The notes under the pieces: generated by a model
Told to the model about the DNA's origin: nothing
The model's input: the letters and a program-made list of their open reading frames with translations, nothing else
The model's database searches: none
In this document: positions 25,383 to 37,850 of the stretch, in pieces
Position numbering within the stretch: the first letter of the stretch is position 1
Layout: every line of letters starts with the position of its first letter
Program-made: the position numbers and the translations under genes
Assembly: GCF_028453695.1 (NCBI RefSeq)
Contig: NC_135778.1
Span: 25,533,214 to 25,597,213 of the forward strand
DNA from: Augochlora pura
Taxonomy: Eukaryota > Arthropoda > Insecta > Hymenoptera > Halictidae
Direction: 5' to 3'
DNA length: 64,000 nucleotides

Positions 25383-25420
25383 TATAAAAGGGGCACGTTT
25401 TCTTCTCTCACCGGGCAGTA
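25383..25420 (+). promoter_or_regulatory. Possible TATA-box core promoter
   Basis: TATAAAAG at 25383-25390 is followed 26 bases later by GGGCAGTACG, a weak initiator-like sequence at about 25416. The spacing is right for an insect TATA promoter. No plus-strand reading frame follows within a few hundred bases, so any transcript would have a short untranslated first exon. Confidence 0.3.
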
Positions 25421-26292
25421 CGCAACCAAAGTCGGCAGGGTATAGACTACGTGTAGTTCTTGTCAAAACTGTCAGACTGTACGAACCCCGCATTTCTCAG
25501 TGCGTTAAAACCGAGAATACCGGACTTAGGTACCGCGTTACACTCAAACACTTCAACATTTGTAATAGACTCAGTTCTTGTAAAATATACTTTAGTATTT
25601 TTATATTGAATCTTAGAGTCAATCGGTTCGTAACACATATAACGCATTTTAAAAGTGCGTACGTTACTCGTAAAATTATATTCCATCTAAAACATATAGT
25701 AAATCAATAGAGATCACGGTCGCTGATAGACCAAACGTTCACCGTGACCAAAAGGGCGACCAAGGCGGCGGACCAAAAGATAAAAAATCAGTTCGCGCGT
25801 TATAGAAAATGGCTCTATTCGATTACAAAATTATAAATTCCTCTTTCGCTGCAGCCGGTCTCTGATCTCGGAAGATTAACAACGCTCGCACGCCAGCGGA
25901 AAAGCTCTGTTAATTTCCCTTAAAAGCTTATCTACCCCGGCAGAACGGACAAATGATGCAATTATTATGGCGCGAAAGGGAGAAAAAGCGCGGGAAAAAG
26001 GGTCCCGCGATATTAAATTCGCGTCTCGCGCTGATAACTCTGGCAGAGGGAACCTTTTCAAGTAATTGAACGAAACGCTACCGTAGAAAAGCACCGGCGA
26101 CGATTATTCCGTCATATAAAGAACCGTGCAAACTGCGATAAGCAATATCGCACAATTGCGCGTCCCGTCGAAGACTTCCGCTTTCATCGTCGCTCGAAGA
26201 AATTCCGTTTTTGGTCCTCGATCGCGGAAAAAGATTTCTTTCGGTCATTTCGGAACGGTCGAATGAAATTTTGTAACATGCAGGCTACTAAA

Positions 26293-26609
26293 CTTTAGTA
26301 AATGAATCATATTTTATAACCTGCATCTGCTGAACTATATTTTCTAATCTGTAACTATTAAAGTATATTTTCCGTCTTGTAATGAATAAAATATATTCTC
26401 TAAATTATAGTTTCTGACAGTGACTATACAAATTTTCTAATCTATAACTATTCAAGTATACTGTCTCACCTGTAACTATTAAAGTATATTTCCCGGCCTG
26501 TAATGATTAATATATATTTTCTAATCAGTAACTATGAAAGTATCTTTTTCAATTTGGAACCATTAAAGCATATTTTCTAACCTACACCTACTAAAGCATA
26601 TTTTCTAAT
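26293..26609. repeat. 28-bp minisatellite, about 11 copies
   Basis: From 26321 the sequence divides cleanly into 28-base units with the pattern CTGTAACTATTAAAGTATAT followed by TTTCTAAT. One unit is expanded to about 37 bases. Most units differ at several positions, so the array is not very recent. Confidence 0.85.
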
Positions 26610-27968
26610 TTAACATAGGAAAATATATGTTGAAAGCTTATACTAAAGTATAACTTCCAATAGAAAATATTTCGAACCTAAAAACGTTTTAATCGTTTCA
26701 AAAAGAAAGACACGAATATTGATTCCGCTAGAACGTTGACGTTTCTTGAGACGATACATATGACGTACCAGAGGAACGTATTATTTCTTAAAGGCGCCGT
26801 TGTTTATGCATCGGATTCGATAAACAAGCGGTCGGAGTCTAAGGATTCGTTGAATAAATATGACACACTTTGCATCGAAGTGTGCTTCGCTCACTTTCCC
26901 GGCAATTCTCTATTATTGTAATACAGGATTCTCCATAATTTTACTCGATTCTTCGACCTCTTGTTTATGTAAATTGTTCATACCGCAGGTAGATCATACC
27001 CGCGAACACGGTTCCCCATCAGCGATCATCGGGGATCGCCGGTATTATTCGATTAGAAGCTATCTCGTTCGAAATGTCTGTCGGTTATCAATTTTATTTA
27101 TGAATCCCTGCCCCGCGCTAACGGATTAAGTTCGTGCGACGCCATTAATAAACATGAATTTTATTCAGCCGACCTAGCAGGCTGCCAGCGTTGCGAATCT
27201 CTAGCGGGTATTAGAGGCCGTTGCAACTGTTCGGTAATATGAGCACGGGAGTTGACAGCACACAGCAATGCGCCTGTATAGCTGCAAATATTGAATGAGC
27301 ACTTTATTGAATGGGTCAAACGGAGGCAACGTTGCTCTAGCTTTTGATCCTGATTCCCCAAACACCTGGTTCAAAGCTGCACAAATGCTCAACTACTACT
27401 TTGATGTATACAGAGTTACTGATGCCTGCACTAGGCTTGTGCACGGTTCCAAATGCATGGCTCCAATGTACACAACCGCGCAAGTACCGTTGGTCATACA
27501 AATGCCTTACTCGGGTCTGCAAATGTGTCTATACACTTATCCAACTGAAGCGTGCTGAAATTTGTTGGTGCTTGAATTAGAGGCGTCTTGAGACCCGCAG
27601 GATCCTCAACTACTTTTGTCACCCATTTACATCTGAATTGCATAGTTGTAATCATACATTAACGTAGATATCTTACCCGGCTCCATATGTCTCCGGGCAT
27701 TTAGTTCAGACTTTTACAGATCCGCAGGTAACTAGATTGGATATTTTATCTAGAGTGATCCAAGATAAATCTATACAGCCTGCACATGTCTCAAGGTACT
27801 CTTCTATTCGCGTCTCCACACGCTCGTTACAATTTTCTTGACAACTTGCACGTCTGTGTATGTACTTCGTTTTCTACGACTCGGAGATAGCATAAGCGCA
27901 AAAACAACTTTGCAGTCTAATTGCGACGAAGAAAACGTAGTTCCCGGAGAACAATTAATATAGGAAAC

Positions 27969-28042
27969 ATGACAGATAACGAACCGTTCGATAAAGAAAA
28001 AACTGCCGAGCGGGAAAACGGTGGATTCGCCACTCAGCTCAA
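27969..28042 (+). CDS. Candidate first coding exon, unknown gene
   Basis: An ATG in a near-ideal insect context (GGAAACATG) opens 24 codons beginning MTDNEPFDKEKTAEREN and reaching FATQL. The exon would end at CTCAA|GTAACG, a usable donor, immediately before an in-frame TAA at 28044. The acidic/polar composition is typical of a cytosolic N-terminus. I found no following exon that I can link to it, and a 25-codon chance or upstream ORF is possible. A second strong donor, GATAAG|GTAAGT, lies at 28278. Confidence 0.25.
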
Positions 28043-28279
28043 GTAACGATCACCGAAAAAGTTTTGTTGCAACGGAAACGGTCGTAACAAACGCGTCGGG
28101 GAAAAAACAGTCTCTCGAGGACACTATGGAGGAGCCCTTGATGCTTTCGTGTGCATCCAACTGCTGGATAATTGACCGGGTACTTCAATTATTCGCCGAA
28201 ACTGTACCGCAGCTTCTTTCCCGCGATATTGTAACGCAATCTCTGAAAACAGTGGAGGCTCTGCTTTGGAACTGATAAG

Positions 28280-30090
28280 GTAAGTAAAATTCAGCAAATG
28301 CGGTAAATTCATTGGAAAGAATAGAAATGGCGAGAAGAAAAAACAGGTTAAAAAAATTCTCGAGACGGTAACGAGATTTTCAAACCTTTTTATACGCCGT
28401 TTTAAAATGGCGATTTTTTCTCTTCCATGTTTTCGTTCTCTTCGATTCTCTCTCTCTCTCTCTCTCTCTCTCTTTCGTCTTCATTTTTGTCTCTTGTCGT
28501 CGGCGTGCTGCATCAACGGCTAACGATTTAGGTTACCGACTATGAAAGGGAGACGAGATGCTAATGAACGAAGGCACTCTAGGGGTGAGTGACCGGAACA
28601 GTGCCGCTTGATTTTATCATCCAACCTCGGCGGCGCTAATTAATTATTTAAATCATATCGCGATCTTTTCATCAGGAAATGTTTTTCTTCTTGTTCACAG
28701 CCTGTTAAACCTTCAATTCGTTTCGGTGGAACGAGTTCTCCGAGATGTTTCGACCACGAAAGCAGAAATAAATTATCGATAGAATTTCTCATCGAATTCC
28801 ATCCCGAATCCTGTATTCCGAACTTAACTACTGGTAATTGTTGTGCGTTGTGTCCTCATTTTTTATTATATTCTGATTTCATTCCAGGCAGTGGTGTCAA
28901 GCACGTTCATCGAACCGCGGCCACGTGTCGTCGCATAATTTTAACATGGCGCCGGTTCCAAACCCGGACGAACGGAGATAGAGAGCCGGGAAAGGCTCGA
29001 TAATGAAGCACGGCTGCTTCGTGAACTGATAACGCAACTCGAAATTTATAATCAACCGCCACCATCGCGCGCGCGGTGTACTACACACTTAATTTTGTGC
29101 CAACTTCGGCACAGATCTTCATCTCGTTATCCACTTCGCGCGATAGAAAAATTGTTCGTAGCACTGCGGAAAATTCTCTTGAGTACTGTTCTATTGTTTC
29201 CCCGAGCACGTTTTTAATTGTGCCATTGCAATCCGGGTACTTCAAAGGAACTTGTACGACGTCTTACGTTCCCCTCTCGCCTACGGAATTTTCTTTCCTC
29301 GAAAGAGAATTCAGCAAAGTAATCGCGCCAACTGTAATTAGATTGTATTGTAGATCGTCGCGCAATTACGACGTTCCTCGTCTCTGTAATTATTATTAAT
29401 ATACTTCAATTATTTCATGTATTTAGCGTTGCTTAATAGACATCCCGTTTTATTGGAAAGCCGACGCCGCGTATTGTAAAGGTTGACCGATCTCTACTGT
29501 CGCGGGATAAATCAAATAAATAAAAACGTTCACAGGTTCCGCGATGAACCGATTTTCCGTTCGATGGAAAACAAATAGAAACCGTGTGCCTTCCTCGTTA
29601 TTCGTCGGCTTAGAACTTAATCGGGAAACCGAATTAACTGAAGCTTTTTTTCGGAGATCGGGTAACGAGTTTTCGACGATTTCAAAACCGTTGTGTTACG
29701 CAAAGAAAGGAAAAATCTACAAAGTGAAACGAAAGAAATATTAATTGAATCGCTATATTTGCTCGGCCATTAATTACCTATGCGATCTAGAACTGGTTCA
29801 GGCTGTAGTATTGCCTTGTAAAATATTTTGGAAATCGATTTTAATTGATTGAGTTGGAAACAATAACTACTGTGCGCGATTATTCGTTACATGCAATTTC
29901 ATATATAACATTTTATCATTTGAAGGAAATCCGTTTTCAAACTCGCGTCTAGGGAAATTAGGGAAATTGGTGAAGACCAAAAATGTTTAGTATGGAATTA
30001 ATATATTCTTTCTAATTATTTCGCATTCGAAATATAAAATATGTTATTATCATCATGATACAGATGGTAAAATTAAAAATGTGATCATGG
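28280..30090. other. Intergenic, downstream of MYG1
   Basis: Holds a (CT)n run and the probable MYG1 3' untranslated region just left of 30091 (AT-rich, without a perfect AATAAA nearby). No other gene was seen. Confidence 0.55.
28447..28474. repeat. (CT)n microsatellite
   Basis: About thirteen CT repeats. Confidence 0.95.
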
Positions 30091-31609
30091 TTAACTTGAT
30101 CCTGCTTTTGCAATTTCAAGAGATTTGCGCGCCATCATTATAGCGCCATCTCGTGTCGTATGTCCACCGATAAATCTTGCTGAATGCACAAATACGGTGC
30201 CTTCGATTCCACTGGCAAGATCTAGATCCTTCCCGTTCAGACCTCCCCAAGCTGCCGGTAAAAATATTCTATAAAAGAATATTTTCTGTTAAGACTGCAA
30301 ACGACTGCTTGGTTCCTGCTGCAATGAACTACATAATTTGCCGTGTATACCTGCAGATAAAACTGGAAGGCACTACTGGAACAGCTCGAATTCGATAATC
30401 ATTAGACTCTTCCCAAATAACATACTTCAATGTGGGTTCTAACTTCATTTCTTTTTCTATTGCAAATAAATGATGTATCCACGATGATGATTGAGACAAT
30501 ACCATAATTTCCCCGCTTGGATCTACCTGTAAATATATGTTGCTTCAACAAATTACATCACTGACACTAGTAACAGCGTTGCCATCAATTACAACGCTGT
30601 ATTAACAATGTTCACCTTGAAACGATTTTGAATAGCTTCTTGCACAATAGACCTATCCGGTAACCAAACATGTACTGCATGATTTATATGCTGTAAAAAG
30701 TCTTGGCCAACGAGTTCCATTGCTTTCAAAAACTGCTGGTCGCTATCATTGCCTTTACTAAACCACTTGGAATTTAAAAAGTTAACACGAGAAGACAGAT
30801 CAGTTACAATGCGGTATCTAGAAAGAAACATATTGCAAAGGCTCAAATTTTTAACCCCTAATATTCACAACAGTAGCAACGCTTGCTTACACAGGCTCTC
30901 CATCAAACATTGGTACTCCATTATCAATACCATCGATTTCTTGAATGAATGAGTCATAAACTTTTTTAAAAATCTGTTCCACATCGTTTTCACTCGCATT
31001 TGGAAATAAGTGTTTAATAATTTCTTCGCCAAAATGGCAATAAATCAGTCCAGCGCTGCTCAATTTCATATTCCAATCGTATCCAGGTTTCTTTATGACT
31101 GTACTTACTGATTCTTTAAAATCTCTAATTCATTGAACAAAACATAATTCTAGAATTTCTAAACCAGGTCTATAAAACATAACTCTATTAGTTCAAATGA
31201 AAAGAGATACCTCTGTATACCTCATATGATGATCGTAACGGTGTGTAGAAGGATCATATTTTCCACCAACATCAACTACCACGTCGCAAGTGTTCAAAAT
31301 ATCTAAATCCCGTGATCTAAAAGCAAATTTACTACTTCATGATCTTCATGAACATATGGCTGTGACTCAGGAATTGTTACCGGTGGCTTAATAAACAAAT
31401 TCAATCGGTGCAATCTCTACGAGTTTGCTATTTTTACTAAGAAAAGTAAACAGCAAACTACAGTCAATGTGCTCCAAATCTTACAACACGTTTTACCTGA
31501 TGATTTCTGCGTCTTTGTATCGCGGTAGTGTCTTCAACATGTAGCAGGCTAACACTTCGTCGCAATGAAAAGTACCATTGTGCGTCCCGATCTTTATTTT
31601 CGCTGACAT
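30091..31609 (-). CDS. MYG1: MYG1 exonuclease (UPF0160 family), six exons
   Basis: The coding exons, read on the minus strand, are 31609-31497, 31316-31221, 31124-30891, 30817-30616, 30526-30351 and 30268-30091. Every intron is GT-AG and 73-180 bp long, and the phases join without a break into 999 nt (332 residues plus stop). Exon 1 carries the HNGTFHCDE motif (residues 10-18). Exon 2 carries DVGGKYDP followed by RYDHH (residues 64-68), the DHH-type metal site. Exon 3 has KLSSAGLIY and exon 6 has FVHSARFIGG. These are hallmarks of MYG1, known as a metal-dependent 3'-5' RNA exonuclease acting in nucleus/nucleolus and mitochondria. All expected metal-binding residues are present and the length fits the family core, so the gene looks intact. 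I chose the ATG at 31609 because it has a good context (ACC before ATG) and directly precedes the conserved domain. An in-frame ATG at 31840 would add 77 residues (see the separate entry). Confidence 0.95.
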
Positions 31610-31840
31610 GGTCGTGAGGTTACGGTGTTTCACCGACGTATAGGTTAGGAATCCGTCGAAGCGACTAAGACAGGAAAAGCTTGTAGAACTGGCACCGGAA
31701 ACGAAGCCACTCAAACTATCTTTCAACCAAGTATTGAAAATCCGCGCTGGTCGATTGAAACTGAAACATTCGGTCACGTTGCGATTCAAACCAGGCAAAC
31801 GTGATACGTTCACGTTAAAAGCACTTCTGCACGTGTGCAT
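31610..31840 (-). CDS. MYG1: Possible N-terminal extension of MYG1 (alternative start)
   Basis: The frame of MYG1 exon 1 stays open upstream to an ATG at 31840, adding 77 residues that begin MHTCRSAF. The extension is rich in Arg, Ser and hydrophobic residues with few acidic ones, as expected of a mitochondrial targeting peptide, and vertebrate MYG1 is known to carry one. It could instead be 5'UTR that happens to be open. The frame also runs further upstream to 31879, but only a TTG lies there. The sequence cannot decide which ATG is used; dual starts giving mitochondrial and nuclear forms are possible. Confidence 0.4.
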
Positions 31841-31849
31841 ACGGTTGGC

Positions 31850-34800
31850 AGGTGACTGCGTCACTGGCGCGGCACGCAATGCGCAAAATCAATAAATCCC
31901 CTGGATACGCGGGGATATTTGAATTTCACCTGTACAAGAAATTGATTCGTGGCATGCTATAAGTAAATATACTTGAAAGCTGTTATCTCGAGTACTCTCA
32001 CGTTCTTTCGTGACTATAATGCGAGTCTGCATAGGTACCAAAAGTTTAAAAGATACATTGTCATCGAATGAGAACTTTACGTATTTTTAAGTTATTTGTT
32101 GGGGCAGATTGTTATTATTAAAGAATCACATCTTTGAAACGAAAGTTCCAAACGAAAATTCTTTTGGATTTAGAAACGTACTTTATAGCATTTCTGTTTA
32201 CCAATAACAGATTAATGATTAATGTATCATGAGTTTCCAACTTTTTGAATTGAAAATTTAAAGTTGGAGAGAAATGTGTTTCCAAGGGAACCGAGACCGT
32301 CATTTCCGATACGATGTTGCAGCACATTGTGAAAACATTCTCGGCTCTGAAGTATTCCAAGAGTACCATTCATTCTAACAGCAAGGCAGGAAGATGGTAT
32401 TGGAAATACTTTTCCAGCTGATAAGATAGTAACTGTGAAAAATGTTGGATGAGTCTACCGAGGATAATCTGATAAGATGGGATATAATAATTTTCTGATA
32501 ATGGGGTAGATACATTGTGAAACGTTCGCATAATGATTCCAGAGTAACTTCAACTATTTTATTAAACTCCGGGTTACTCCTCCGAAGAAATATTTATGAT
32601 TTAATTTTAATTCTCTTTCTGTTATTTCATATTATTTCTTGCATCTTTCTCTTAATTTTTAAAACTTCTTAACCCTCATTTTGCACAATGATTTTCATAA
32701 AAATGATTAGTATATTACGGTCATGATATAATCCGAATAAAAAATGCAAAAACATATGTTCATTTAATTCTACTTGATTGTCCGGAGAGTAATTTCGTTT
32801 CTTAAAAACAGTTTACCTTGTGAGGGTGCTAAAAAAAAGTGTAACATTTCAAAACTACCAGAAAAATATCAAAATGTTATAGAATAATATGTCATTAAAC
32901 AATATTTACTCTAAACAGTCAACATATCGTCTTTCGTTTTCTCTTGAAAGGACGATGTTACTTTATTTAATAATAAAAGTATGGAAAATTAAATGTTTAC
33001 TACGAAATAATTGGGTCATTCATGACGCAAGCACAAATAAAAACCATTATACGAACCAAAATTTCTTTTCGGATGCTTTCGATAGCGTTGTCCTCGGTAG
33101 AAACTCGTCGTATAGAATACTGGGACAAGAAAGTTCTCGGTTCGGGATCGTATAGTCGAAAAATGTCATCCCGTTAAAACTTCGTCAATGCTGGAAGCAC
33201 TTCCTCCATTTATCGACAAGTGCTTGGTGACACGAGCGGTTTCAGCCTGGAAGTTCTCTAACACGTATATCGATCCGGGATTTGAAATGCTAATTTGCCG
33301 GGATATTCGCCCGTCATTTTATGAAAGTTCGAAATCAACCACGGTAAACAGATTATCGGAAATTGCGTTCGCCAAAGTCACGGATTTAGAACGCCAACTC
33401 CTGTTGTTCTGTATCGATCGCCAAGATTTCACAAAAATGTTGAAATCCAATAATTTCGAAGGTCATGGTCGACCACGAAAATATTGTCGCATCAGGACGA
33501 AGTATATTCCCACGAATTTATCGAATTTATTGTCTCGTGTTTAATCATTCGAGTCGTTTAATTGCATAAATTTTCTACAACGAATGCATTGTAACGTTTG
33601 CTTGCCACAACATGTACCGTGTCTCGTTTGCGTTTTCGGTCGAATTTTCGGCTGAATCGATGGAATTTCGTAGCCGGTGGTAACGAGACACAAGGAGGAA
33701 ACACAATGCCCGACGATATTTAAAAGAAGAAAAGACAGTAGGGTGACGAGGCTATCGGGGATCATAGTTAATTTTATGCTTGCCGTCGGCTCCGTAATGG
33801 CGACCTTCGTCGCGTCGTTGCCCGCGGGTAATGCCAACCTTTCTGTGCCAAAAACGACCAGGGGGATAGGATTCCTTCGACTTAATCGGCCAGGCGAGCT
33901 CGTCTATCGAAAACCGTGTCTCTCGAACAATGCCTCACTAATGTAACTTGTGCAAGTTGGCCGTTAGTGGAATACCGGTCGGCCATCTTCGATCTACCCG
34001 GAAGTCCTTCACCTCGAAGATAATCACAGCAAGGAAATAAGACACCATTGTCTTTTCAAAAAAAAGAAAAGTATAATTTTCTTCCTAATCGTTGACAGTT
34101 TTAGAAAAATACGATAGTTCGAGACATTGAAAAACAAATCCGACAAGATGTATCGTAACCTAATTTTTAATCAAATTAATCTAATTCGTTGTCAAAATCA
34201 ACAGTTAATTTTCACGTCTGCTAATCGTCTAGTTAAGTAAAAATTCTAGTTTTACTGGCGCCGGGAAGGAAAGAAACATGCGTCCAACTCGACGAAGCGG
34301 AAAACAAACGATCGTTGCGACGAAGACAGTCGTCGGCCACTTAATTCAACCCTCTCGTCCCATTTGTCGAAGAGTTCCACCCTTCCCGGAGAGAGAGAAG
34401 AGGAAAAGTTTTTCACCTCGAACGACTTCTGCGACGCCAGCTCGACTGAATTTCCCGGACGCAAGACCAGTTTTCATTCAACCCTCGCGATTATCGACGG
34501 CCCATTATTTATACGATCGATCCCGTACCCCTTTTACGCAACGATACCGAACCCCGATACAAGAGACTCGCGTTGGAGGCACAGAAATAGCAAATAAAAA
34601 TAAGTCTCGCGCGGCAGGAAAGCATTAAATTCGCTTCTGTCTCGGCCAACGCGGAGTTTACCCGCTTCTACGGCGACGTCAACCACCCCCCGGACTCTCC
34701 TGCCCCCGCCGCCCCCCTCCGCCATTTCTATTCACTCAATCAGAGAAAGTTTGCGGACCCTCGAACTCCCTGCAAATTGTACGATGGAAACTCGAAACGA

Positions 34801-34860
34801 GACCGCTTCCAGTGCACTATAATATGTACAACTTTTGGAGGAGGGAATTTGGAACGCACG
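31850..34860. other. Upstream of MYG1, no recognised gene
   Basis: Short frames only. The plus-strand frame at 33188-33544 (118 codons) starts at ATG but shows no known motif. 34250-34730 is GC-rich with C/G runs and may be regulatory. Confidence 0.55.
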
Positions 34861-35085
34861 GCCGCCATTTTGGAAGACCCAGTGCATTTTTGTACGAATT
34901 CTATTTCGGGCGCACTGCCAGAACTACGATTTTATTAAACGTTGTTCGGCAAAAATGCGAAGCTAGAACCAACGCACAGAATTTGTTCGGATAACCCGTC
35001 GAACTTTAGTGAAAAGGCAATACTGGAATGTATAGCCGCCATTTTGGAAACCCCGGTGCGTTTTTATATGAATTTTATTTCCTTA
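34861..35085. repeat. Duplicated block containing GCCGCCATTTTGG
   Basis: GCCGCCATTTTGGAA occurs at 34861 and at 35035, 174 bp apart. Each is followed by similar sequence (CCC(A/G)GTGC(A/G)TTTTT...GAATT(C/T)TATTTC). A weaker third copy (ACCACCATCTTCGAAACGCCGGTGC) lies at about 38586 on the far side of the fold-back element. The core resembles the YY1/Pho binding consensus, but function is untested. Confidence 0.6.
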
Positions 35086-35134
35086 TCAATGTCAAAAGTT
35101 TAAGGGGAGCAAAATCTATCAGAAGCAGAAATAC

Positions 35135-35595
35135 AAAGGGCATAGCCGAATAAGATGGTCAAAACTGTCCTTAGAGGTTTTTCAATGAGTCATATACCGT
35201 TCGATAGCTGACCAATAAAAACTCATCTGTGCAAAATTTTAAACCTGTAACTTGTCCGTGAGGGTAGTTACAGGGTAAATTAGATTTCGCGGTTTTCCGG
35301 CATTTTTCCACCTTTAGCGACTTTTTAAAATTTTGAAAAAAGTATGGCTTATTTTGGACATCAAGCCGGATGTTATAGAATTTTTTCAGATTTATCAGTT
35401 GCAAGCTGTGATTATCGAAAATGAAAAACCCCCCAAAAAATCGGAAAATTGAAGATTTCTCGAAAACTTAAATAGCCAAAACTTTTACATTAATTACCTG
35501 ACAAGGTACTATCACGGCTCGTGTACTCAATTTTTCTCAGATTTTTTATATGTTTGTAATGTTTTAAAAATATTTTTTTTTAACTTTTGAAAAAT
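35135..35595 (+). repeat. Left arm of the fold-back element
   Basis: The arm is continuous and about 460 bp long. Its outer 413 bp pair with 38102-38513 and its inner 47 bp pair with about 35938-35984. Confidence 0.85.
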
Positions 35596-36060
35596 ATTTA
35601 AGTCAACATACATACAAAAATAGTTTTGGAGTATCGCTTATTTTATTCATTCTCTAACTACATATGTTTGTCATTACGGCTTTGTTAAACATTCTTTAGA
35701 TTACAGTTCATTAATTTAGCTTTTAAGCTTTTCGTCTTCAGCAAATACGGGTAGAAATGAGCCTTCGTCCTGGAAACCAATTCTTTTTTATGACATCCTT
35801 TCATGAGAAAGTTTTTTTTTCGTGCAAACGGTCAACGATTCTCTTTCGACGAAGTCGTTTTGGAGTTGATAATTTCCAGACTTTGCCAGCGCATGTTCTG
35901 AAGGGTACTTGCGTCGGATTCATCGACCTTTCGCCGATTTTTCAAATGTTAAAAAAAATATTTTTAAAACATTACAAACATATATGTAAAGTCATTTAAA
36001 TAAACCATGTGATATAGAATTGGAAAAATAAAATGTGTTTTACGAAACAAAAACTTAGCC

Positions 36061-36079
36061 TCCAACGGGATTTGAACCC
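36061..36079 (-). other. tRNA-like sequence, 3' half (B box)
   Basis: The minus strand reads GGGTTCAAATCCC (36079-36067), a perfect T-arm/B box. The 5' half of the same sequence lies beyond the retrotransposon at 37863 onward. Joined across the target duplication it has an A box (TGGCGAAGTGATTAAGG) and this B box at tRNA-like spacing. Neither the acceptor stem nor the anticodon stem pairs well, so it is a tRNA relic or tRNA-derived element and not a working tRNA gene. Confidence 0.55.
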
Positions 36080-36117
36080 GAGCGTAGGAGCACTGAAATC
36101 GTAAGCCTTAATCACTT

Positions 36118-37850
36118 TTTTTTTTTATTAAACATCATTTTATTTGAAGCCTGCCGTATACAATTTAAATGTTGCAAAATGATTGAAAAAAATACATGAT
36201 ATTTTACATTTTACAGTTCAACGGCCATGTTGGCTCTTATAAACCTAATCTTATCCTAGTTTGTGCTATGATTTAGTTTAACGCTTGTTTAAAATTAAAT
36301 TGGGTCAGTAAGGATGAATGACCTTGATTTATTTTTTTTTTATTGGTGCGCCCAAAAATGGCTTTAGGCTAATTTGGAAAAAAATGGCGCTACTATATGT
36401 GTATAAATATGACTTAAGCGTACTAACTATATACAATATTTACAAAGACTTAGAACTACTTAGAAGTACTTAATTACTGTCTTATTTCTATTGGCCCGGG
36501 GTTTGAGCGGAGGTTTGGGTGTTTATTATTTTTTGGTGGTGAATATAGGGATTAGGGTGCTTTTTATTTAAGCCACCAGTAATTGTTGTTTGATTTGGGG
36601 TTGGCTTTTTTGTCTTTGTGGATGATCTGAGTGCAGTATCTGAAGTTGGTGTTTGTGTCTTTATAGGATATCGCTTTGCTGTTGGGACCTCTGTCTATAT
36701 GATAGATTAGTGGTATATTGTCACTATTTGTAATTAGGTTTTCTGAATCCAGGTGTGGGAATATTTCTGGGGGAGTAAAACCTGAGGTTTTGCATTTTTT
36801 GTGATATAATGGTTGTGGGTATAGGGAACCAGAGATTTGGTTATTTGGGTGGTGGATGGCTTTCGCAAAATGGTTCCTGCAAATTTTTATTATATGCGAA
36901 TCAATTCTGGTTATGTTCGCGGTGTTAAGTAGCGTTTTATTTTTGTAGTGTTTCGTGTAGTTGGACTCGGGTGTTCTAAACATTGAGAGACATGCACGTA
37001 GACAGTGTCTTTCAAATATCCTGAGTTTTTCCATTTTGTAGTTTGGGATGTTAAATCATATCGGGCACGCATAAGTTAGGATTGGTCTGATTAGCGATTG
37101 GTAACACAGGATTTTGCATTTACGTTGAAGGAAATTGCTGAAGAATATTTTGGAGAGGCTGTTGAAGGTTTGTTTTGCTTTTATGAGTTGGGTGTCAGCG
37201 TGGTTAAAGAATTTTAATTGGAGGTCAAGGTGGGTACCCAGGTATTTAACTGTTTTTTTTATGAGGGATGAATGTTTGGTTAGTGCTGTTGACTGTTAGT
37301 TGGAATTTCTTCCAGTTTTTCCTAACATCGTAGTTGGTGTTTATGAGGGTTGGCCTGAATAGGGTGGTTTCACATTTTAGGAAATTGATTTAAGTTTCCA
37401 GTTATTGGTGTAAATTTGGATTTTTTCAAATAGTGACTGAAGGTTTGACTGGATGATGGTGGCTTTGGAATGAATGCTACAAATTATTAAGTCGTCTGCG
37501 AATCCTATACCTTTTGTGTTGGTGGTTTTGTTTATGTTGAATAATTTGAGGAGATTGGAAGTATGTATATTGAGTAGTAGGGGGGCTGTAACTGTACCCT
37601 GCTGGAGTCCGTTGGGAACTTTGTAAGTTGCGTGGCCGTGTTTGTACCGTCAGAAGTTATGAATTTTTTATTTGCTATCATAGACCATATTAGTTTTGTT
37701 AGGTGGTGAGGGAAATTGAGTTTTATCAGTTTGTAGATTAGACCTTCATGCCAAACTGTGTCAAAGGCCTTTTCGATGTCAATGAGTACTGCGCCTACAC
37801 AATGGTTATTGTTTAGGGCCCAGCAGATGTCAGAGATTAGTTTAATCTGA
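36118..37850 (-). mobile_element. 5'-truncated non-LTR retrotransposon (Jockey/I-like)
   Basis: A 12-bp target duplication, CCTTAATCACTT, flanks the insert at 36106-36117 and 37851-37862. On the minus strand the insert ends in a poly(A) run (T-run from 36118) and begins inside a reverse transcriptase. This is typical of target-primed insertion with 5' truncation. About 440 bp of 3' untranslated sequence lies between the coding end (36564) and the tail, with a second internal T-run near 36331. The insert is 1733 bp long. Confidence 0.9.
36564..37850 (-). pseudogene. Reverse transcriptase C-terminal fragment of a non-LTR element
   Basis: The minus-strand translation contains RT motif A, AVLIDIEKAFDTVWHEGL, near 37789-37745. 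The template-grip region LQQGTVTAPLL follows in another frame, with the catalytic FADD at 37502-37491. A 2-base frameshift lies at about 37630-37626. Further on, a domain with YLGTHLD-like sequence and the segment LRIFERHCLRACLSMFR (from 37034) match the C-terminal part of Jockey-type ORF2. A TGA at 37058-37056 replaces an expected codon. The 5' end of the RT and the whole endonuclease are missing, so this copy is dead. The last 156-residue open stretch (37034-36564) ends the protein. Confidence 0.9.

Larger units (their letters stand above)
22881..26292. other. No recognised gene
   Basis: Mixed-composition sequence with short chance frames. The only signal is the possible TATA promoter at 25383. 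Confidence 0.6.

Noticed and set aside
27295..27558. Plus-strand frame of 87 codons
   Set aside because: No recognised motif; equal-quality frames overlap on both strands.
32672..32840. TTAACCCTCATTTTGCAC with GTGAGGGTGCTAA as a possible MITE
   Set aside because: The right side lacks TTAA and the inverted match is too short and offset.
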